From: CADCUY01 sp964242735
Lineage (GTDB): Bacteria > Actinomycetota > Actinomycetes > Actinomycetales > Quadrisphaeraceae
NCBI GenBank assembly: GCA_964242735.1
Contig: CAXTAK010000019.1
Coordinates: 1-57,528 of the forward strand
Direction of reading: 5' to 3'
DNA: 57,528 nucleotides
Shown: positions 6,748-15,814 of the stretch, in pieces
Layout of the letters: every line of letters starts with the position of its first letter
Position numbering within the stretch: the stretch's first letter is position 1
Program-made: the position numbers and the translations under genes
Notes under the pieces: model-generated
Databases searched by the model: none
Told to the model about the DNA's origin: nothing
The model's input: the letters and a program-made list of their open reading frames with translations, nothing else

Positions 6748-8697
6748 ATGCGACCTGGGAGCGGGGCCGGCAGTGCCAGCGGGGCCGGCAGTGCCAGCGG
6801 GGCCGGCAGTGCCGCCGGCGATCACGGGTCGGGTGACGGTGGGGTCGCCGTGCTGCGCGAGCTGGAGGCGCTGCGCAGCGACGTCCTGGCCCTCGACCTC
6901 CCGCTGGCAGCACCGGGCGCACCGGCCGCCCGCACGGCCCGGGCCGCGCTGCTCGACCAGCTCGAGGACCACCTGCTGCCCCGGCTGCGACGCCTGGACG
7001 CCCCGCTGCTGGCCGTCGTCGGCGGCTCCACCGGCGCCGGGAAGTCGACCCTGGTCAACTCCCTCGTCGGTCGGGCGGTCACCCAGCCGGGCGTGCTGCG
7101 CCCCACGACCCGCCAGCCGACCCTGGTGCACGCCCCCAGCGACCGGGAGTGGTTCACCTCCCCGCAGGTGCTCCCAGGGCTGCCGCGCACCACCGGGCAC
7201 GCGCCGGACCAGCGCGGGGCTCCATCCTCGGGGTTGTTCCTGGTGCCCGGGCCGGAGCTGCCGCCTGGCCTGGCCCTGCTGGACGCGCCTGACATCGACT
7301 CCGTGGTCGAGGCCAACCGCGACCTGGCCGCGCAGCTGCTGCGAGCGGCGGACCTGTGGCTCTTCGTCACCACCGCCGCGCGCTACGGCGACGCGGTGCC
7401 GTGGGAGGTGCTCGCCGGGGCGGTCGAGCGCGGTACCGCCGTGGTGATCGTGCTGGACCGGGTGCCCACCGACCCGCCGGGGGTGCTCACCGAGGTGGCG
7501 CAGGACCTGCGCCGCCTGCTCGTCGAGGCCGGTCTGGAGCGCGCCCCGCTGTTCGTGCTGCCCGAGACCGAGCTGGGGGAGGGGATGCTGCCGGCCGAGG
7601 TGTCCGCGCCCCTGCGGGCCTGGCTGGGCCTGGTCGGCACCGACGCCTCCTCCCGCGACGCGGTGGTGCGCGCCACCCTCGCCGGGGCGCTCGCCTCGCT
7701 CGCCGGGCGGGTGGGGCGGCTCGCGGACGCGGTGGACGACCAGGTCGCCACCGCCGACCGGCTGCGCGCCGAGCTCGACGGGGTGTACGCGCGCAGCGTG
7801 GCGGACCTGGAGGGGCAGCTGACCGACGGCACCCTGCTGCGGGGGGAGGTGCTGGCGCGGTGGCAGGAGTTCGTGGGCACCGGGGAGGTCATGCGCAGCC
7901 TCCACGCCGCCGTCGGCTTCGCCCGCGACCGCCTCGCGGACCTGCTGCGGGACCGCCCCGCGCCCGCCCGCCGCCTCGACGAGGCGCTGACCACCGGGGT
8001 CGCGGCGCTGGTGCTCGACGCCGTCGCCGACGCCCGCGAGGAGGCGCTGCTGCGCTGGCGCGCCGACCCGGCGGGCGAGGCCCTGCTGCGCGACGCCCCG
8101 CGCGAGGTCACCGACCCGCAGGTGCCGCCCGGTGTCGCCCTGGCCGTCGAGCGCCTGGTGCGCGACTGGCAGGGGCACGTGCTGGAGCTGGTGCGTGAGA
8201 CCGGGCAGGGCAAGCGCACGCAGGCCCGGCTGCTCTCCCTCGGCGTCGGTGGCGCGGGGGCGGTGCTGATGCTGGTGGTCTTCGCCAGCACCGCGGGGGT
8301 GACCGGTGCGGAGTTCGGCATCGCCGGCGGCACCGCGGTCCTCGCGCAGCGGGTGCTCGAGGCCGTCTTCGGGGAGGCCGCGGTGCGCCGCCTGGCCGAG
8401 GCCGCCCAGGCCGACCTGGCGCGGCGGGTGCGCGAGCTGGTCTCCACCGAGCGCACCGGGCTGGCCGCGCTGCTGCCCGCGCTCGACCCCGCGCTGGCGG
8501 AGCGGTTGCGCGCCCCGGTGGACCTGGGGTCCTTCGCCGTGGCTCCGCTGGGCGCTGGTGGTGGGCTGCCCGGTGGTGGGCTGCCCGGTGGTGGGCTGCC
8601 CGGTGGTGGGCTGCCCGGTGGTGGGTCGACCGGTGGTGGGTCGACCGGTGAGGCTCCGGCGCTGCCCTCGCGCGCGTCGTCCGAGGACCGCTCGTGA
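6748..8697 (+). CDS. Dynamin-like/YfjP-type membrane GTPase, first of a coupled pair
   Basis: A 649-residue GTPase. The P-loop is GGSTGAGKSTLVNSLVGRAV (about residue 91). The switch region contains RPTTRQPTLVHAPSD, the G3-like motif is LALLDAPDIDSV and the G4-like motif is VIVLDRVPTD. A helical middle region follows, then a membrane segment near 495-530 (LLSLGVGGAGAVLMLVVFAS). Residues 4-22 are Gly/Ala/Ser repeats and the tail is GGGLP/GGGST repeats; both are matched by DNA direct repeats. Such proteins are thought to remodel or stabilise the membrane. Start ATG 6748 lacks a Shine-Dalgarno; GTG 6721 is an alternative. The stop overlaps the start of the second GTPase (GTGA), so the two are co-translated. 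Confidence 0.88.
   Translation: MRPGSGAGSASGAGSASGAGSAAGDHGSGDGGVAVLRELEALRSDVLALDLPLAAPGAPAARTARAALLDQLEDHLLPRLRRLDAPLLAVVGGSTGAGKSTLVNSLVGRAVTQPGVLRPTTRQPTLVHAPSDREWFTSPQVLPGLPRTTGHAPDQRGAPSSGLFLVPGPELPPGLALLDAPDIDSVVEANRDLAAQLLRAADLWLFVTTAARYGDAVPWEVLAGAVERGTAVVIVLDRVPTDPPGVLTEVAQDLRRLLVEAGLERAPLFVLPETELGEGMLPAEVSAPLRAWLGLVGTDASSRDAVVRATLAGALASLAGRVGRLADAVDDQVATADRLRAELDGVYARSVADLEGQLTDGTLLRGEVLARWQEFVGTGEVMRSLHAAVGFARDRLADLLRDRPAPARRLDEALTTGVAALVLDAVADAREEALLRWRADPAGEALLRDAPREVTDPQVPPGVALAVERLVRDWQGHVLELVRETGQGKRTQARLLSLGVGGAGAVLMLVVFASTAGVTGAEFGIAGGTAVLAQRVLEAVFGEAAVRRLAEAAQADLARRVRELVSTERTGLAALLPALDPALAERLRAPVDLGSFAVAPLGAGGGLPGGGLPGGGLPGGGLPGGGSTGGGSTGEAPALPSRASSEDRS
6763..6816 (+). repeat. 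18-bp tandem repeat, three units, inside the GTPase N-terminus
   Basis: Unit GGGGCCGGCAGTGCCAGC occurs at 6763 and 6781 and, with its last three bases changed, at 6799. It encodes Gly-Ala-Gly-Ser-Ala-Ser units. Copy number could vary between strains by slippage without breaking the frame. Confidence 0.9.
8557..8646 (+). repeat. 15-bp tandem repeat, six units, in the GTPase C-terminal tail
   Basis: Four exact copies of GGTGGTGGGCTGCCC (8557-8616) are followed by two copies of GGTGGTGGGTCGACC (8617-8646). They encode GGGLP and GGGST linker units just after the last recognisable part of the GTPase. Confidence 0.95.
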
Positions 8698-10526
8698 CGA
8701 GCCTGGAGGTGCGCCTCGACGCCCTGCAGCGCGCCGTGGACGTGGGCGGTGACCGCCTGGACCCCCGCGCCGCCGCGAGCGCCGCCGAGGTCGTCAGGAG
8801 GGGTCGCGAGCGCGCCGAGGTCGGGCGCGGCGGCGGTGGCTCGAGTGCCGACGGTGAGGTGGTCGTGCCGGCCACCGCGACGGTGATCGCGCTCGCCGGT
8901 GCCACCGGCAGCGGCAAGTCCAGCCTGTTCAACGCCCTCACCGGGCTCGGCGTCGCCGAGGTGAGCGCTCGGCGTCCCACCACCTCGGTGCCCTCGGCGG
9001 TGGTGTGGGGGGAGGTGCCCGACGCCCTGCTGGACTGGCTCGGCATACCCCAGCGCCACCGCGCCGGCGCCGCCAGCCGCGCCGGCGAGCAGGACCCGCT
9101 GCACGGCCTGGTGCTCCTGGACCTGCCCGACCACGACTCCACCGACCTGGGCAACAAGCTGCAGGTCGACCACCTCGTGGACCTCGTCGACCTGGTCATC
9201 TGGGTCGTCGACCCGCAGAAGTACGCCGACGACGCCCTGCACACGGGGTACCTGCGCGCCCTGACCGGTCACCAGGAGCTGCTCCTGGTGGTGCTCAACC
9301 AGGTCGATCGGCTCAGCGAGGACGGCGCGCGGGACTGCGAGGCCGACCTGCGCCGACTGCTCGTCGCGGACGGGCTCGACCGGGTGCACGTGGTGAGGAC
9401 CTCCGCGCGCACCGGGGAGGGTGTCGTGGAGCTGCGCGGGATCATCGCCGGGGCCGTGGCCGCCACCTCGGCGTCCGTGCGGCGCACCGAGGCGGACGTC
9501 GCGGTCGCTGCTGGCGCGCTGACCGACGGCGTCGCCGCGGGCGAGCCGGACCTGGGGTCCCTGGACGGCGCGGGGCAGCTCGTCGACGTCCTGGCCTCAG
9601 CCGCCGGGGTGCCCACGGTGCTCGACGCGGTGGAGACCTCCGAGCGCCGTCGGGGGCGGGCCCTGACGGGGTGGCCGGTGACGCGGTGGATCGGCCGGCG
9701 GCTCGACCCCCTGCGGCGCTTGCACCTGACCGCCGCGCCGACCCGGGGTGCGGCGGTGGGTGGCGTCGATGCCGACGACCCGGGGGAGGAGCTGCGTCGC
9801 GCGACCCGCAGCTCGGTGGTCGCAGCGGCGCCGGTGCAGCGCGCCAGGGTCGCGCTGGCGGCCAGGAAGGTCGCGGGGCAGGCCAGCGAGGGCCTGCCCC
9901 AGCGGTGGGGCGACGCCGTGCGCGCCGGGGTCGGTGCCGCGACCGACGACGTCACGGGGTCGCTGGCCGACGCCCTGGACCAGGCGCTGCTGACGGTCCC
10001 GGTGACGAAGCGCGCTCCGGTGTGGCAGCGGGCCGTGGGCGTGGTGCAGACGCTGCTCGCGCTGGTGCTCGTCGTCGGGCTGGTGTGGACCCTGGGGTGG
10101 GCCGGGGTGCAGTGGCTGCAGCTGCCGGTGCTCGGGCCGCTGCGCATCGGGGCTCCACCCCTGGACGTGCCGCTGCCCTGGGTGCTGCTCGCCGCCGCCG
10201 TGGTCGCCGGGATCGTCGTCTCGGCGCTGTGTGCGCCGCTGGTGCGCGCGCGGGCCCGGCGGCGGCGGCGGCGGGTGGAGGTGGTGGCCCGCGCGGCGGT
10301 GGCGGAGGTCGCGCAGGAGCACCTCCTCGACGTGGTGGCCGGCGTGCTCACCGACCACCGCGCCACTCGCGAGGCCCTGGCCGTGGTCACCGCTGCGGGG
10401 GTGCAGGGCGGTCGCGGGAGCCGGGGCTCGGCGCCCGGTGATCGGGGGAGCAGAGCCGTCGGGCCCGGAGGCCGCGGCGGTGGCCTGCTGCGCGGCAGTC
10501 CCGGGAGCGGCGTCGCAGCGCGCTGA
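8694..10526 (+). CDS. Dynamin-like/YfjP-type membrane GTPase, second of the pair
   Basis: A 610-residue GTPase. The P-loop is GATGSGKSSLFNALTG (about residue 66), G3 is LLDLPDHDST, G4 is VVLNQVDRLSEDG and a G5-like segment is VVRTSARTGEG. Two membrane segments lie near residues 445-470 (VVQTLLALVLVVGLVWTLGW) and 495-520 (WVLLAAAVVAGIVVSAL). An arginine-rich stretch follows on the cytoplasmic side. It starts at GTG 8694, overlapping the previous stop by 4 bp, so the two products are made in similar amounts and may form a heteromer, as with other paired bacterial dynamins. The last 40 residues are Gly/Arg/Ser-rich and disordered. The exact membrane process is unknown. Confidence 0.88.
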   Translation: MTSLEVRLDALQRAVDVGGDRLDPRAAASAAEVVRRGRERAEVGRGGGGSSADGEVVVPATATVIALAGATGSGKSSLFNALTGLGVAEVSARRPTTSVPSAVVWGEVPDALLDWLGIPQRHRAGAASRAGEQDPLHGLVLLDLPDHDSTDLGNKLQVDHLVDLVDLVIWVVDPQKYADDALHTGYLRALTGHQELLLVVLNQVDRLSEDGARDCEADLRRLLVADGLDRVHVVRTSARTGEGVVELRGIIAGAVAATSASVRRTEADVAVAAGALTDGVAAGEPDLGSLDGAGQLVDVLASAAGVPTVLDAVETSERRRGRALTGWPVTRWIGRRLDPLRRLHLTAAPTRGAAVGGVDADDPGEELRRATRSSVVAAAPVQRARVALAARKVAGQASEGLPQRWGDAVRAGVGAATDDVTGSLADALDQALLTVPVTKRAPVWQRAVGVVQTLLALVLVVGLVWTLGWAGVQWLQLPVLGPLRIGAPPLDVPLPWVLLAAAVVAGIVVSALCAPLVRARARRRRRRVEVVARAAVAEVAQEHLLDVVAGVLTDHRATREALAVVTAAGVQGGRGSRGSAPGDRGSRAVGPGGRGGGLLRGSPGSGVAAR

Positions 10527-10609
10527 ACGGGCGGCGAGCGCTCGGCGGCGGTCGGGGGCGCTGGGCAGCGGGTGGCGCTGGGCGGTCGGGGGCGCGTTAC
10601 GGTGACCGC

Positions 10610-11023
10610 GTGAGTGCATCGCATCAGGGCGGTGGCGCCGTCCCCCTGGCTCGCAGGGTCTTCGACGCCGCGCGCGGCGGTGACCGCGACCAGCTGGTCG
10701 ACCTGCTCGCGGACGGCCTGCCGGTGGACCTGACCACCGCCTCCGGCGAGACGCTCCTGGTCCTCGCGGCGTCCGGCGCGCACCCCGCGGTGGTGGACCT
10801 GCTGCTCGCGCACGGCGCGGACCACGCCATCCCCGACTTCGACGGCCGGACGGCCCTGGCCGCGGCGGTGTCCAGCCGCTGCGCGCCGGCGGTGGAGTCG
10901 CTGATGGCCGCGGGCGCCGACCCCGACCGGGGTTCACCGTCTGCGGTGGAGGTCGCGCGCGCCACCGGGCTCCCCGAGCTGACCACGCTGCTGGAGACCT
11001 GCAGGCGCCCCGACAGCCTCTGA
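10610..11023 (+). CDS. Small ankyrin-repeat protein
   Basis: A 137-residue protein made of about three ankyrin repeats: ARRVFDAARGGDRDQLVDLL, TTASGETLLVLAASGAHPAVVDLL, HGADHAIPDFDGRTALAAAV, then ESLMAAGADPDRG. It is a protein-binding scaffold with no catalytic part. The start is GTG 10610 and the C-terminus is complete (LLETCRRPDSL). It follows the GTPase pair by 83 bp on the same strand. A role as their partner is possible but unproven; actinomycete ankyrin proteins of this size also sit beside catalase and other genes. Confidence 0.85.
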   Translation: MSASHQGGGAVPLARRVFDAARGGDRDQLVDLLADGLPVDLTTASGETLLVLAASGAHPAVVDLLLAHGADHAIPDFDGRTALAAAVSSRCAPAVESLMAAGADPDRGSPSAVEVARATGLPELTTLLETCRRPDSL

Positions 11024-11158
11024 GCCGACGGTCGGTGCCGTGCGCCGTCCACAGGGGGGTGCCCGTCCACAGGCCGCGCAGCGCCAGGCGGGGTGACGTC
11101 GTGGACCGGGCAGCCTGGCTCTCGTGCCCGCACCCGGCGGGCAGGAGGAGAGGGCACC

Positions 11159-11680
11159 GTGCTTGACACCCGCATCACCGTGATCGGCAACCTGGCGGCC
11201 GACCCGGTGCACCGCGCGCTCGACGGTGGGCAGACCGTCACCAACTTCCGCATCGGCAGCACTCCGCGCCGATTCGACCGCCGCGAGAGCGCATGGGTCG
11301 ACGGCGCGACGAGCTGGTGGGAGGTCTCGTGCTTCAGCCACCTCGCGGAGAACGCCGCGGCCTCCTTCCGCAAGGGCGACCGCGTGCTCGTCAGCGGCCG
11401 TGCGCGCATCGACCAGTGGCAGGTCCGCGACACCGAGGGCGCGGTCGAGAAGTCGGGGACGACGGCGCGGATCACCGCCGACGCCCTGGGCCACGAGCTC
11501 ACGCACGGGACCTCGACCTTCGCCCGCGTCGTGCGTGCCAGGGAGCTCCCCCTGCCCACGCGCGAGGAGCTGGCGGCCTCGCTGGGCGCCCGCGTCGACG
11601 CCAACGGCGAGCTGCACGAGCGCGACGACGTCGACGAGGCGCTGGCCGAGGAGCTGGAGGGGCAGGCGGTCCCCGCCTGA
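11159..11680 (+). CDS. ssb: Single-stranded DNA-binding protein, SSB paralogue
   Basis: A 173-residue OB-fold protein: TRITVIGNLAADPVHRAL, TVTNFRIGSTPRRFDRRE, TSWWEVSCFSHLAENAAASF and KGDRVLVSGRARIDQW are the SSB core strands. The tail lacks the acidic Gly-rich DDDIPF tip of housekeeping SSB and ends in EELEGQAVPA. It is therefore probably the second, non-essential SSB (SsbB or Rv2478c-like). GTG 11159 is chosen because GGAGAGGG lies seven bases upstream; the 22 codons before it are not SSB-like. It is followed by ettA, the same order as in M. tuberculosis (from memory). Confidence 0.9.
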   Translation: MLDTRITVIGNLAADPVHRALDGGQTVTNFRIGSTPRRFDRRESAWVDGATSWWEVSCFSHLAENAAASFRKGDRVLVSGRARIDQWQVRDTEGAVEKSGTTARITADALGHELTHGTSTFARVVRARELPLPTREELAASLGARVDANGELHERDDVDEALAEELEGQAVPA

Positions 11681-11765
11681 GCGCTGGGCCCCTGAGCAGC
11701 GGGCCCGCCGGCGCTGCGGGGTGGGGCGGCGGGCGGTGCGAGCCCGCCGCCCTACCCTGGTGGGC

Positions 11766-13448
<1,683 letters not shown>

Positions 13449-13459
13449 CGCCCGGCGCG

Positions 13460-13514
13460 CTCGGGAGCCCCACTGCCGTCCGACACCGCCCCGAACCGCA
13501 GTGGGACTCCCGAG
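13460..13514. terminator. Bidirectional hairpin between ettA and tesB
   Basis: A 17-nt left arm (13460-13476) pairs with 13498-13514 with one mismatch (arms CTCGGGAGCCCCACTGC and GCAGTGGGACTCCCGAG) around a 21-nt loop. It separates two convergent genes, so it can serve both strands. It has no T tract, as is common in actinomycetes. Confidence 0.8.
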
Positions 13515-13519
13515 GGCGG

Positions 13520-14410
13520 TCAGTCGGGGACCCGCAGCATGCCCTCCTGCGCGACGGTGGCGACGAGCTCGCCGTCTCGGGTGAAGAAGTGCCCCTGGCT
13601 GAGCCCGCGCGCGCCGGACGCCGACGGGCTGCTCTGGTCGAAGAGCAGCCACTCGTCGGCGTGCACCGTGCGGTGCCACCACATCGCGTGGTCCAGGCTC
13701 GCCGCCCGCAGACCCGGCGCGGCCCAGGACACGCCGTGGCGGCGCATCACCGGTTCGAGCATCGTGTGGTCGCTCGCGTAGGCCAGCACGGCCCGGTGCA
13801 GCGCCTGGTCGTCGGGCAGGGTGCCTGCCGCGCGCACCCACACCGCCTGGGAACCGACCTGCTCGGCCACGCCCGTGTACACCGCGGAACCCACGTGCCG
13901 CACGTCCACCGCCCGGCGGTGCGACCAGTAGTGCGCCGCGGGGTCCTCGATGCCCGCCAGGCGCTCCGCGGTGGTGGGCAGCTCCTCGGGGGCGGGCACG
14001 TCGGGCATCGCCACGGCGTGGTCCAGCCCGGTGTCCTCGACCTGGAAGGAGGCGATCATCGACAGGATCGGCGCGCCGAGCTGGCTGGCCTGCACGCGGC
14101 GGGCGGTGAAGGAGCGCCCGTCGCGCAGGCGGTCGACGGTGAAGGTGATCGCCTGCCCGGGGTCACCGGGGCGCAGGAAGTACCCGTGCAGGGAGTGCAC
14201 GAGGCGCTCCTGCGGCACGGTGCGCGAGGCGGCGAGCAGCGCCTGGGAGAGCACCTGCCCGCCGAAGACCCGACCCCGCAGCGTCGGGTGGCTCACCCCG
14301 GTGAACACCGCCCGGTCCCCGGTGCTCGCGACGGCCTGGCGCAGGTCGAGCACCCGCAGCAGCTCGGCGAAGGGGTCGTCGGTCGTCGGGGGGAGGTCCG
14401 TGGCGCTCAC
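13520..14410 (-). CDS. tesB: Acyl-CoA thioesterase II
   Basis: A 296-residue double-hotdog thioesterase that splits acyl-CoA to free fatty acid and CoA. The first domain has GRVFGGQVLSQALLAASRTV and VHSLHGYFLRPGDP. The second has HTMLEPVMRRHG, ASLDHAMWWHR and DEWLLFDQSSPSASGARGL. The catalytic Asp/Gln/Thr set of TesB is in line with DHAMWWH and QSSPSASG. The start is GTG 14410 (VSATDLPPTTDDPFAELL); the longer open frame upstream is unlike the family. It is convergent with ettA and divergent from a second, single-hotdog thioesterase. Confidence 0.93.
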   Translation of the reverse strand: MSATDLPPTTDDPFAELLRVLDLRQAVASTGDRAVFTGVSHPTLRGRVFGGQVLSQALLAASRTVPQERLVHSLHGYFLRPGDPGQAITFTVDRLRDGRSFTARRVQASQLGAPILSMIASFQVEDTGLDHAVAMPDVPAPEELPTTAERLAGIEDPAAHYWSHRRAVDVRHVGSAVYTGVAEQVGSQAVWVRAAGTLPDDQALHRAVLAYASDHTMLEPVMRRHGVSWAAPGLRAASLDHAMWWHRTVHADEWLLFDQSSPSASGARGLSQGHFFTRDGELVATVAQEGMLRVPD

Positions 14411-14560
14411 GGGGCCGACAGTAGTGACCGCGCGCGCCAGCGGAGTGCCGGTGCGCCGCAGGTCACGGGGGCACCGGGCGCAGGACCGTGCTGCGTCACG
14501 GGCGCTCGTGGTGGCGGGGGTCGGGACGGCGTGCCGGCGCGCGTGCACCAGCATGGGGCG

Positions 14561-15127
14561 GTGGTCGGTCTCGAGGTGCCCGTGGTCGTGCGGTGGTCCG
14601 ACGTCGACGCCTTCGGCCACGTCAACAACGTGGCTGTGCTGCGGCTCCTCGAGGAGGCGCGCATCACCGCCTTCGCCGCCCTCGCCGACGCCGTGGCGCG
14701 CCAGGCCGAGGAGCCCGGCGAGCAGCGCGGCGGGGGAGCGCCCCGCGTCACGCTGCTGGAGACCGGTGTGGTGGTGGCCCGCCACGAGATCGAGTACCTG
14801 CGCCCCCTGCTGTGGCGTCCGGCGCCGGTCCCGGTGCGCCTGTGGGTGACCGGGCTGGGTGGGGCCAGCTTCGACCTCGGCTACGCCGTCGGTGGGGCCG
14901 ACGTGCCGGAGGTCGACCAGGGCGGCGGGGATCCCGGCGGCAGTGCCGGGGATGACGCCGGGCCGGGCGTCGCGGGCGGGCGCGTCACGGCGTGGGCGGC
15001 CTCGACGATGGTGGCCCTGGACGCCGGCTCGGGGGCACCCCGTCGCCTCAGCGCGGGCGAGCGCTCGGTGCTGGGCAGCTGGCTGGAGGAGGCGGTGCCC
15101 TTCCGCCGCAGCGGGTGGGCGCGGTGA
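14561..15127 (+). CDS. Acyl-CoA thioesterase, 4HBT/YbgC-type hotdog
   Basis: A 188-residue single-hotdog protein. VVVRWSDVDAFGHVNNVAVL holds the catalytic aspartate (WSDVDAFGHVNN), and the hotdog continues with RLLEEARITAF, ARHEIEYLRPLLWRPAPVPV and VTGLGGASFDLGYAV. An unusual Gly/Asp/Pro-rich insertion (about residues 120-145) interrupts the last strands. Its substrate is probably a small or medium acyl-CoA. The start GTG 14561 is the last plausible one before the domain; the ribosome site is weak. The stop overlaps the next start (GTGA). From memory this is the place of Rv2475c in M. tuberculosis. Confidence 0.88.
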   Translation: MVGLEVPVVVRWSDVDAFGHVNNVAVLRLLEEARITAFAALADAVARQAEEPGEQRGGGAPRVTLLETGVVVARHEIEYLRPLLWRPAPVPVRLWVTGLGGASFDLGYAVGGADVPEVDQGGGDPGGSAGDDAGPGVAGGRVTAWAASTMVALDAGSGAPRRLSAGERSVLGSWLEEAVPFRRSGWAR

Positions 15128-15807
15128 GCGAGCAGCAGCTCCTGCCCTCCCACCCCCGGGCGCTGGACGACCTCGCGACCTACCTCGCCCGCGCCCGCCA
15201 CGCCGACCCGGGCGGCGCCGCGCGGCTGCAGGGCCTCGACCTCGGCGGCCGCTGGGTGCTGGCGGTCACCGTGTGCCCCCTCGGAGGGGGCCCGGGCCTG
15301 CCCGTGGCGCTGGGCCTGCGCGTCCTGGCCCTGGAGGAGTCCGCGGACGTCGACGCCACCGTCCCGCTGAGCACCCTGCTGGATCGCCTCGCCCGCGACC
15401 GCGCCGTCCTGCCCGTTCCCCCGGTGCGGGTGCTCACCGCCTCGTGGGCCGGCATCTCACCGCCGCGCGACGGGTGGGTGCCCGCGCCCCCGCTGAGCGC
15501 GGCGATCCTGCGCGCGGCAGCAGCCCGCGGCGCGGACGCGGTCTCCCGTGGCGCGGACCGCGCGCCGGTGTGGTCCACCCCCGTCAGGCCCGGAGCCGTC
15601 GCCCCCGGACCCGGCGGGACGCCGCAGCCCCCATCAGCGGGGCCAGCGGACCCCGGGCCCCCCGCGGCGGCGGCGGTGACCGCGGACCTGCTCGGCTTCC
15701 TGCCCGGCGGTGACGTGGCGGTCGCGCGCAGCGGCCTCTGGTGGCGCCTGAGCACCCCCGGCGGTCACGTCCTCACGCGCCCCGCCCCGGCGTTGACCAG
15801 GGGCTGA
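15124..15807 (+). CDS. Conserved actinobacterial protein, Rv2474c-like position
   Basis: A 227-residue protein with no catalytic motif I can name. It opens with SEQQLLPSHPRALDDLATYL, continues with GGRWVLAVTVCPLGGG and LSTLLDRLARDRAVLPVP, then RVLTASWAGISPPRDGW, a low-complexity Pro/Gly/Ala linker (about 155-190) and a closing pair LGFLPGGDVAVARSGLWWR and LSTPGGHVLTRPA. No signal peptide or membrane segment. It is coupled to the thioesterase by a 4-bp overlap, so a joint role is likely. Position and partner agree with Rv2474c, but I infer this from gene order, not from an alignment. Confidence 0.8.
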   Translation: MSEQQLLPSHPRALDDLATYLARARHADPGGAARLQGLDLGGRWVLAVTVCPLGGGPGLPVALGLRVLALEESADVDATVPLSTLLDRLARDRAVLPVPPVRVLTASWAGISPPRDGWVPAPPLSAAILRAAAARGADAVSRGADRAPVWSTPVRPGAVAPGPGGTPQPPSAGPADPGPPAAAAVTADLLGFLPGGDVAVARSGLWWRLSTPGGHVLTRPAPALTRG

Positions 15808-15814
15808 GCAGCGC

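Noticed and set aside
8557..8646. Tandem repeats as a CRISPR array
   Set aside because: Units are adjacent without spacers and are translated as GGGLP/GGGST linkers in an intact gene.
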